Shown in pieces: positions 58,486-64,000 of a stretch of 64,000 nt of DNA; within the stretch, counting starts at the first letter, position 1; the number at the start of each line of letters is the position of its first letter. The DNA lies in contig CAZEFW010000010.1 in the NCBI GenBank assembly GCA_964511535.1, positions 31,238 to 95,237 of the forward strand, given 5' to 3'. Origin of the DNA: CAZCFB01 sp964511535. GTDB taxonomy: Bacteria; Myxococcota_A; Polyangia; GCA-2747355; CAZCFB01. The position numbers were made by a program, and so were the translations under genes. Below the pieces are notes generated by a model. It was not told the DNA's origin, searched no databases, and saw nothing but the letters and a program-made list of their open reading frames with translations.

Positions 58486-60420
58486 TCACATTTCTTCCAA
58501 CACCTCTATCCCCAGCAACCCCAGCCCGGCGGCCAGGGTGTTGCCGATGGCGGCCACCAGCAGCAGCCGCGCCGCGCGCAGCTCCGGGTCCTCGCAGGTG
58601 ACGATGGGGTGGTTCGCCTTGTCGGTGAAGATGAAGGCGAACCCCTTGCACAGGTCGAACAGGTACTCGGCGATGCGCGACGGGTCGAGGGTGTCGGACG
58701 CGCGCGCCACCACGGCGGGGAACGCCATCAGCTGACGCAGCAGCCCCGCCTCCTGCTCGGTGCCCAGGCGCGCGGTCAGGGCCGAGTCGAACTCCGGCGC
58801 GCCGCCGGCCTTGCGCAACAGCGAGCGCGTGCGGGCGTAGTTGAACAGGCAGTACGGCCCGGTCTGGCCGAGGAAGTCGATGCTCTCCCTGGGATCGTAC
58901 TCGAACGATTTGCGCGGCGTGTACTTGAGCAGGAAGTACTTCAGCGCCGCCATGCCGATGTGCTCGGCCCGGTGCTCCAGCTCGGCCTCGTCCAGATCCT
59001 CGGTGTGGGCCTTGCCCTCGGCCGCCCGGGCCTCGGTCTCGGCGCGGGCCAGGCGGTGCACCTCGTCCATCAGGTCGTCGGCGTCCACCACCGTGCCCTC
59101 GCGGCTCTTCATCTTGCCCTCGGGGAGGCGGATCATGCCGTACGCCAGGTGGTGGCACGCCTCGGTCATGCCCTCGCGCAGCAGTCCCAGGATGCGGAAC
59201 AGCACGTCGAAGTGGTAGATCTGCTCGTCCCCCACCACGTAGACCATGCGCTCCACGTCGAACTTGTCGAACCGCTCCACCGCGGTGCCCAGGTCCTGGG
59301 TCATGTACACGCTGGTGCCGTCGGAGCGGAGCAGCACCTTCTGCCCCTTGAGCCCCGCCTGCTCCAGGTCGCAAACCACCGCGCCGTCGTCCAGCTTGCG
59401 GAACACTCCGCTGTCGAGCCCATCCTGCACCAGGCTCTTGCCCAGCTTGTAGGTCTCGCTCTCCCGCTGCACATGGTCGAAGCCCACGCCCATGCGCTCG
59501 TAGGAGGCGTCGAAGCCGCGCAGCACCCAGTCGTTCATGCGCTCCCACAGCTTCATCACGCCGGGCTCGCCCAGCTCCCACATGCGCAGGAAGGTGCGCA
59601 CCTCGCCGCCCAGGATCGAATCCTCGTTGAAGTAGTCGTCCCTGTGCTTCTTGAAGAACAGGGCTGCCGGCTCGGGCGCCTCCGGGTCCTTGTCCCGCGC
59701 CTTGACCGCGGCCTCGCCGGCGCCGGTCTCGAGCCAGGCGTCCAGGCGCTCGCGGGCCGCCGGCGTCTTCTGCCACGCCTCGTACTCCTCGGAGAAGCGC
59801 GTGTCGAACAGGACATAGAAGTCCCCCACCAGGTGGTCGCCCTTCTTGCCCTCGCTCTCGGGCGTCGCCCCCTTGCCCCAGTGCTGGTACGCCAGCATCG
59901 ACTTGCAGATGTGCACGCCCCGGTCGTTGATCAGGTTGACGCGGGTCACCCGGTGGCCGTGGAAGGCGAGGATGCGCGCCACCGAGCTGCCGAGCAGGTT
60001 GTTTCGCAGGTGGCCCAGGTGCAGCGGCTTGTTGGTGTTGGGCGCCGAGTACTCCACCATCCAGTGGCGCGGGTCGTCGCAGCCGCCGGCTCCGAAGCGC
60101 TGATCCTCGCGCAGGATCTGCCCCAGCACCACCGAGAAGAGGGCCGCCCGGTCGAGGCTCAGGTTGACGTACGCCTTGTCCACCGCCACGGCCGCGATGA
60201 CCTCGTCGGGCTGGATCTGCGCCGCCACGTCCTGGGCGATGAGGGGCGGGGCCTTGCGCAGCACTCGCGCCAGGGCGAAGCAGGGGAAGCAGATGTCCCC
60301 CATCTGCGGGTCCGGCGGCTGGCTCAGCTCGACTCCGCTTGTATCCTCCACCCCAACCGCGGCCAGGGCGCGGTCCACGACTGCCCGCACGTGATCGTCG
60401 ATCTGCTTGATGCTGTTCAT
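58486..60420 (-). CDS. argS: Arginyl-tRNA synthetase
   Basis: A 644-residue class I aminoacyl-tRNA synthetase that charges tRNA-Arg. The HIGH-like motif is HLGHLRNN near residue 136, preceded by SAPNTNKPL. The KMSKS-like loop appears as KMKSREGTVV. The C-terminal anticodon-binding region includes LLRQLMAFPAVV. It is the last gene of the minus-strand run crtI-usp-ybjN-ybjN-argS, 24 bases after the second YbjN-like gene. Its 3' end lies 4 bases from the convergent lipoprotein gene. Confidence 0.97.
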   Translation of the reverse strand: MNSIKQIDDHVRAVVDRALAAVGVEDTSGVELSQPPDPQMGDICFPCFALARVLRKAPPLIAQDVAAQIQPDEVIAAVAVDKAYVNLSLDRAALFSVVLGQILREDQRFGAGGCDDPRHWMVEYSAPNTNKPLHLGHLRNNLLGSSVARILAFHGHRVTRVNLINDRGVHICKSMLAYQHWGKGATPESEGKKGDHLVGDFYVLFDTRFSEEYEAWQKTPAARERLDAWLETGAGEAAVKARDKDPEAPEPAALFFKKHRDDYFNEDSILGGEVRTFLRMWELGEPGVMKLWERMNDWVLRGFDASYERMGVGFDHVQRESETYKLGKSLVQDGLDSGVFRKLDDGAVVCDLEQAGLKGQKVLLRSDGTSVYMTQDLGTAVERFDKFDVERMVYVVGDEQIYHFDVLFRILGLLREGMTEACHHLAYGMIRLPEGKMKSREGTVVDADDLMDEVHRLARAETEARAAEGKAHTEDLDEAELEHRAEHIGMAALKYFLLKYTPRKSFEYDPRESIDFLGQTGPYCLFNYARTRSLLRKAGGAPEFDSALTARLGTEQEAGLLRQLMAFPAVVARASDTLDPSRIAEYLFDLCKGFAFIFTDKANHPIVTCEDPELRAARLLLVAAIGNTLAAGLGLLGIEVLEEM

Positions 60421-60444
60421 TGAGAGCTCTCTCGTCTGCTGGGA

Positions 60445-61026
60445 TCAGTTCTTCGGCTTGTCGTCCTGCACGACCTTGTACGAGTGGCCGTTGCCGCCGT
60501 GACCGTTGCCACCGGCGGCCTTGTTGACGGCCTTTGTGGCGCCCGACATCAGCTGGTCCACCGTCGCCTCCACAGAGCCCGGGCCCAGCCCCGTGGAGAG
60601 GCCCGGATCGTCGCCCGTGGCGAGGATCTTACGGAACCGGACCATGGCCCGGATCACGAGCTGTTGCAAGGCCTGCACGCAACGCGTGAACTGGCCGCCG
60701 GTGAGGCGCCCATCGCCCAGCACCACGTCGATGTAGGCGCACACCTCGCCGTCGTCCGGGTCGATGGCGAACTTCACCAGCTTGAGGCGGTCGTTGCTGG
60801 TGGCCAGCGCCCGCAGCAGCACCGGCCGGTGCCCGCCTGCCGGGGCGTTGAGCATGTTCAGGGTTCGGAACTGCACGATCTTCCCCTCGGACGGCCGGTC
60901 GAGCACCATGTTCAGCTGCTCGCCCTCCGCCTCCACCCGGAACAGCAGGGTCCCCTCCGGGCCGTCGGCGTAGGCCAGCCCCGCCTCCTCCACCAGCTTG
61001 ATCAGGTCTCGCTGCGTAATGGCCAC
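60445..61026 (-). CDS. YbjN-like domain protein
   Basis: A 193-residue protein from a GTG at 61026 that shares one base with the upstream stop. The helical-beta core (MAITQRDLIKLVEEAGLAY and VQFRTLNMLN) and FTRCVQALQQLVIR match the YbjN/T3SS-chaperone-like sensory fold. The C-terminus is a Gly/Asn/His-rich tail (GGNGHGGNGHSYK). It is paired with the next gene upstream, which has the same domain, suggesting a heterodimer. Function unknown. Confidence 0.75.
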   Translation of the reverse strand: MAITQRDLIKLVEEAGLAYADGPEGTLLFRVEAEGEQLNMVLDRPSEGKIVQFRTLNMLNAPAGGHRPVLLRALATSNDRLKLVKFAIDPDDGEVCAYIDVVLGDGRLTGGQFTRCVQALQQLVIRAMVRFRKILATGDDPGLSTGLGPGSVEATVDQLMSGATKAVNKAAGGNGHGGNGHSYKVVQDDKPKN

Positions 61027-61577
61027 TAGCGCACCACCAAGTAGATGACGCCGGCCAGGGCTGCCAGCCCCAGCACGAGCGCCCAGATGGGGACCCTCCG
61101 ACGCATGGCGCCCTCGGCAGGCCGCGGGGGTACGATCTCCTCGGGAGCCGGCGCCTCCTGGGGCCCGATGGCCTCCTCGAGCGCGGGCCAGATCTCGTCG
61201 CACACCGAGAAGAAGAGGCCCAGGAACATGGTCAGCTGCTCCTGGTCCAGCGTGTCGTTGTCCTCCAGCGGGATGCTCGCCTCGGCCTTGACCTCGCCAG
61301 TCGACGGGTCCCAGCCGAACTTGGCCACGCGGTACTGGTAGTTGATGGAGGCCAGCTGGTGCAACACCTCGTCCAGGTCAGGGTGCTCCGGGCTGAGCGT
61401 CGCGAACTCCACGGCGCGCATGTCCAGGTACTCCCCGCCCTCGTCGAGGTAGAGGATCACCTTGGCCTCGAGGTTGTCGCCCTGGATGCCGAGGAACAGG
61501 GCCTCCCCGTCGAGGTCGATGTACTTGAACCCGCCCCCGTCCAGAGCGCGGGTCACTTGCTGGAGGGTGATGCCCAT
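61026..61577 (-). CDS. YbjN-like protein with C-terminal membrane anchor
   Basis: A 183-residue protein. The N-terminal ~135 residues have the same YbjN-like plan as the next gene (MGITLQQVTRALDGGGFKYI and FATLSPEHPDLDEVLHQL). A Pro/Glu-rich linker (EAPAPEEIVPPRPAEG) leads to a single C-terminal membrane segment (IWALVLGLAALAGVIYLVV). It therefore probably sits on the inner face of the membrane and could recruit the soluble partner. It lies 9 bases downstream of the universal stress protein gene. Confidence 0.75.
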   Translation of the reverse strand: MGITLQQVTRALDGGGFKYIDLDGEALFLGIQGDNLEAKVILYLDEGGEYLDMRAVEFATLSPEHPDLDEVLHQLASINYQYRVAKFGWDPSTGEVKAEASIPLEDNDTLDQEQLTMFLGLFFSVCDEIWPALEEAIGPQEAPAPEEIVPPRPAEGAMRRRVPIWALVLGLAALAGVIYLVVR

Positions 61578-61586
61578 GGGCGCCGC

Positions 61587-62417
61587 TCAGATGCCGAACA
61601 GCAGCGGGATATCCGACCGGTCGAGCAGCTTCTTGGCCGTGCTGCCGAACAGCAGCCGGCGCACCTTGCCCACGTCGTAGGCGCCCAGCACGATGGCGTC
61701 GGCGTCTCGCTCATCGGCCACCTCCAGGATGGCCTGGCTCGCCTTGACGTTGCGCACCACCATCTCGGCAGTGAAGCCGTGCTCCTCGAGGTAGCCGGTG
61801 ATGTCCTCCAGGTCCTCGGTGTCGGTCATGCCCTCGTTGTCCGCGTGCACCACGATGATCTCGGCGTCGGGGAACGGGTTGACATGCATCATCATGTACA
61901 GCACCCGGGCGCAGCTGGGGGACAGGTCGTGGGCCACCACCACGCGCTTGAACTGCCGCGGCGTATCAGGGACCACCAGGGTCAGGCGCGAGGTGATCTC
62001 AAGCATCTTGAACAGGGTGTCGCCCGGCTTGTGGGAGGTCTCGAACTCGAAGTTGATCTCCTCGGCCACCACCACGATGTCGGTATGCCGGCTGTGCTGG
62101 GCCACCAGCTCGTGCACCGGACCGGACTCGTGGATCCGCTTGCACTTCACGCCGTACTTGCCGATCTCCGCCTTCACCTCGTCCAGGAAGTCCGCCAGCA
62201 CGGTGCGCGCCTCGTCCAGCCGCCGCTCGCACAGGACCTTGCCATAGTGGCTGGCCCCGGCGCCCACCGTCGTCGAGGAGCGCACGATTCCCGGCACATC
62301 CACCACGCCCAGCGCATAGACCACCGCGTCGTGGACCTTGGCCAACTCGGCCGCGTAGCGGGCCGCCGCGCGGCTGTGCTCGCTGGCGTCCACCGCCAGC
62401 AGGATGCGTCTGATCAT
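61587..62417 (-). CDS. Tandem universal stress protein (UspA-like)
   Basis: A 276-residue protein with two Usp domains. The first starts MIRRILLAVDASEHS; the second begins near residue 158 with KRVVVAHDLSPSC and ends with the ATP-binding loop GAYDVGKVRRLLFGSTAKKL, which fits G-x2-G-x9-G-S/T. The first domain lacks a clear copy of that loop, so probably only the second binds ATP. UspA-like proteins accumulate under starvation or stress. It lies 23 bases downstream of the crtI-like gene. Confidence 0.9.
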   Translation of the reverse strand: MIRRILLAVDASEHSRAAARYAAELAKVHDAVVYALGVVDVPGIVRSSTTVGAGASHYGKVLCERRLDEARTVLADFLDEVKAEIGKYGVKCKRIHESGPVHELVAQHSRHTDIVVVAEEINFEFETSHKPGDTLFKMLEITSRLTLVVPDTPRQFKRVVVAHDLSPSCARVLYMMMHVNPFPDAEIIVVHADNEGMTDTEDLEDITGYLEEHGFTAEMVVRNVKASQAILEVADERDADAIVLGAYDVGKVRRLLFGSTAKKLLDRSDIPLLFGI

Positions 62418-62440
62418 GATCCCTCCACGGGCGCTATTGA

Positions 62441-63955
62441 TTAGCGCTCAAGATACCACGCGTCACGCTCGAGGATCAGCCCGGCCGAGATGCGCCCAGA
62501 CTCCACGATGGTGGGTAGCCCGCTGCCCGGGTGGGTGCCGCCGCCGGTGAGCCAGCAGTTGTCGATCTGCTCGAAGCGGTTGTGAGGGCGCCACATGAGC
62601 ATCTGCCCCAGGTTGTGGGCCAGGTTGAAGGTCGCGCCGAGGTACACGTTGTACTGCTCGTCCCAGAACTTCGGCGTCACCACCCGCTCCACCTCGATGT
62701 GGTCGCGGATGCCGGTCAGCCCGCCGCGCTCCTCCATCAGGTCGAGCACCTTGTCGCGAAACGCCGGCGCCTCGCGGTCCCAGTCGATGGCGCTCTTGTT
62801 GTTGGCCACCGGCACCAGCACGTACAGCGTGCTCTTGCCCTCGGGGGCCAGCGACGGGTCTGTGACGCAGGCGTTCTGCACGTAGACCGACGGGTCGTCG
62901 CTCATCACCTTGATGTCCGCGATCTCGTCCACGTTCTGCTTGTAGTCGTTGGAGAAGATGATGTTGTGGTGCGGGATGTCGTACACCTTGTCCACGCCGA
63001 GGTAGAGCATGAAGGTGGAGCAGGAGTACTTCATGCGGCTCAGCTTGCGGTCGGTGTACTTGGGCCGGTGCCGCTCGTCCACCAGATCGCGCATGGCGTA
63101 GGCGAAGTCGGCGTTGAGCACCACGTCGTGCGCCTCCACCCGCTCGCCGCTCTCCAGCAGCAGGCCCGTGGCCCGGCCGCCCTCCACCAGCACCTCCTTG
63201 ACCGGCGCGTTCAGGTGGATCACCGCGCCGTCCTCCTCGGCCGCCCTGGCCATGCTGACGGAGATCTGGTTCAGCCCGCCGAGGGGGTGGTAGATGCCGA
63301 GGCCATGCTCCAGGTAGCCGATGAGGCTGAACAGCGCCGGGCAGTTCCAGGGGGACATGCCGAGGTACTTGGCCTGGAAGGTGAAGGCGATCTTCAGGTC
63401 GTCGTCGTCGAAGTAGCGACCGAGGTGCTGGAACAGGTTCTTGTGCGCGTCGAGGTAGGGCAGGGCCTTGACCATGCGCGGCGACAGCAGGTCGGTGTAC
63501 TTCTCGTACGGCACCTGCAGGCACGGCACCAGCCGCTCGTACTTGGGCTTCTCGTATTCGAAGAACCGATCGTAGCCCTCCTCGTTTCCGGGGAAGACGC
63601 GGCGGATCTGGTCCTTCATCTTCTCGCGGTCGCGGGTGGGGTAGAACGCCTTGCCGCTGTCGCCGTAGACCAGCCGGTAGAGGGGATCGATCTCGGCCAA
63701 CTGCATATAGTCGCTCATGTCCCGGCCGGTGAACTCGAAGATCTCCTCGAGGATATGCTTCATCATCAGGAAGGTGGGTCCCAGGTCGAAGGTGTAGCCC
63801 TCCATGGTGAACGACGAGGTGCGGCCGCCCACGTAGGCGTTGCGCTCGTAGACCTGCACGTCGTAGCCGTGGTGGGCCAGCAGCATGGCGGCGGTGAGGC
63901 CCCCCGGGCCGGCGCCGACGATGGCCACGCGCTTCTTCTTTGCCTTGGTGTTCAT
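62441..63955 (-). CDS. crtI: FAD-dependent phytoene desaturase-family oxidoreductase
   Basis: A 504-residue flavoprotein. The N-terminal FAD motif is GAGPGGLTAAMLL (residues 14-26) with the acidic strand end VQVYERN and then YVGGRTSSF. The C-terminal GGGTHPGSGLPTIVESGRIS is the carotenoid-desaturase signature. Members desaturate or oxidise carotenoids, or related isoprenoids such as those made by CrtI, CrtN or CrtO. It heads the run usp-ybjN-ybjN-argS. A strong GGGGAGG lies inside the end of the upstream partial gene, so translation is coupled. Confidence 0.9.
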   Translation of the reverse strand: MNTKAKKKRVAIVGAGPGGLTAAMLLAHHGYDVQVYERNAYVGGRTSSFTMEGYTFDLGPTFLMMKHILEEIFEFTGRDMSDYMQLAEIDPLYRLVYGDSGKAFYPTRDREKMKDQIRRVFPGNEEGYDRFFEYEKPKYERLVPCLQVPYEKYTDLLSPRMVKALPYLDAHKNLFQHLGRYFDDDDLKIAFTFQAKYLGMSPWNCPALFSLIGYLEHGLGIYHPLGGLNQISVSMARAAEEDGAVIHLNAPVKEVLVEGGRATGLLLESGERVEAHDVVLNADFAYAMRDLVDERHRPKYTDRKLSRMKYSCSTFMLYLGVDKVYDIPHHNIIFSNDYKQNVDEIADIKVMSDDPSVYVQNACVTDPSLAPEGKSTLYVLVPVANNKSAIDWDREAPAFRDKVLDLMEERGGLTGIRDHIEVERVVTPKFWDEQYNVYLGATFNLAHNLGQMLMWRPHNRFEQIDNCWLTGGGTHPGSGLPTIVESGRISAGLILERDAWYLER

Positions 63956-63958
63956 CGA

Positions 63959-64000
63959 TTACCTCCCCTGCTTCAGGTCTGCCAGGATCTTGTCCCGCAC
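63959..64000 (-). CDS. C-terminal end of an upstream gene (partial)
   Basis: A 14-codon open frame read on the minus strand from the window edge ends in TAA at 63961-63959, coding VRDKILADLKQGR. It precedes the crtI-like start by 3 bases and contains its Shine-Dalgarno sequence, so it is probably the tail of a co-transcribed gene. Nothing more can be said. Confidence 0.45.
   Translation of the reverse strand: MRDKILADLKQGR

Noticed and set aside
1..64000. CRISPR arrays, rRNA, tRNA, transposase or prophage genes
   Set aside because: No regular repeat-spacer pattern, no rRNA- or tRNA-like segment and no transposase or integrase motif was noticed by eye; covariance-model searches would be needed to exclude small RNAs.

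Overview
The window is about 64 kb of high-G+C DNA packed with genes on both strands. It looks like a draft or metagenome scaffold: there is a 100-N gap at 15550-15649 and a 10-N gap inside a low-quality G-run near 51120-51191. Several traits point to a deltaproteobacterial/Myxococcota-type genome. These are a Ser/Thr kinase of the HRDVSPQN type with FHA domains, many secreted Cys-rich lipoproteins with Asp/Gly/Pro/Lys-rich linkers, a Geobacter-like CxxCH/CxxxxCH cytochrome, and myxobacterial-style sigma-70 wording. Oxygen-sensitive enzymes (a ferredoxin-dependent 2-oxoacid oxidoreductase and a 2-hydroxyacyl-CoA dehydratase homologue) suggest an anaerobic or facultative lifestyle. The species cannot be named from this sequence.

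Layout: 1-1883 holds a histidine kinase and, directly after it, a receiver domain fused to an SLC13-type permease that runs off the edge. 1999-6730 holds an NhaR-like regulator, a crotonase, a small acidic protein, a membrane S41-type protease and a metzincin. 7051-15433 is the metabolic centrepiece: a zinc-ribbon protein, a P-loop ATPase, the four subunits of a 2-oxoacid:ferredoxin oxidoreductase, NuoE/NuoF/NuoG-like flavin and Fe-S proteins, a polyferredoxin and a Cys-rich membrane-anchored protein. Read together they predict an NAD-linked, possibly electron-bifurcating or confurcating, oxo-acid oxidoreductase.

15434-28568 is mixed. It has a repeat array at the gap, a secreted protein with a sigma-54-like promoter, a thiolase, a lower-G+C phosphoesterase, an alpha/beta hydrolase, an ankyrin lipoprotein, a flippase-like membrane protein, a small beta-barrel beside a multihaem cytochrome lipoprotein, an arsR-arsM pair and a GT-C-like membrane protein. 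28516-46907 carries a PAS histidine kinase, an SGNH/CPBP/SDR trio, phosphoesterase and acyl-reductase-like genes, and a minus-strand trio of NapH-like polyferredoxin, HgdB-like dehydratase subunit and DUF362 protein. A MIF-like protein, a TldD-type protease and an adenosine deaminase follow.

47029-64000 is more housekeeping: an RpoD-like sigma factor followed by an M19 dipeptidase, two secreted beta-propeller-like lipoproteins, an esterase, proC, a Ser/Thr kinase with two FHA domains, and a minus-strand run of crtI-like desaturase, tandem Usp, two YbjN-like proteins and argS. No rRNA, tRNA, CRISPR array, transposase or origin was recognised. Many intergenic spaces carry short 7-8 bp tandem repeats.
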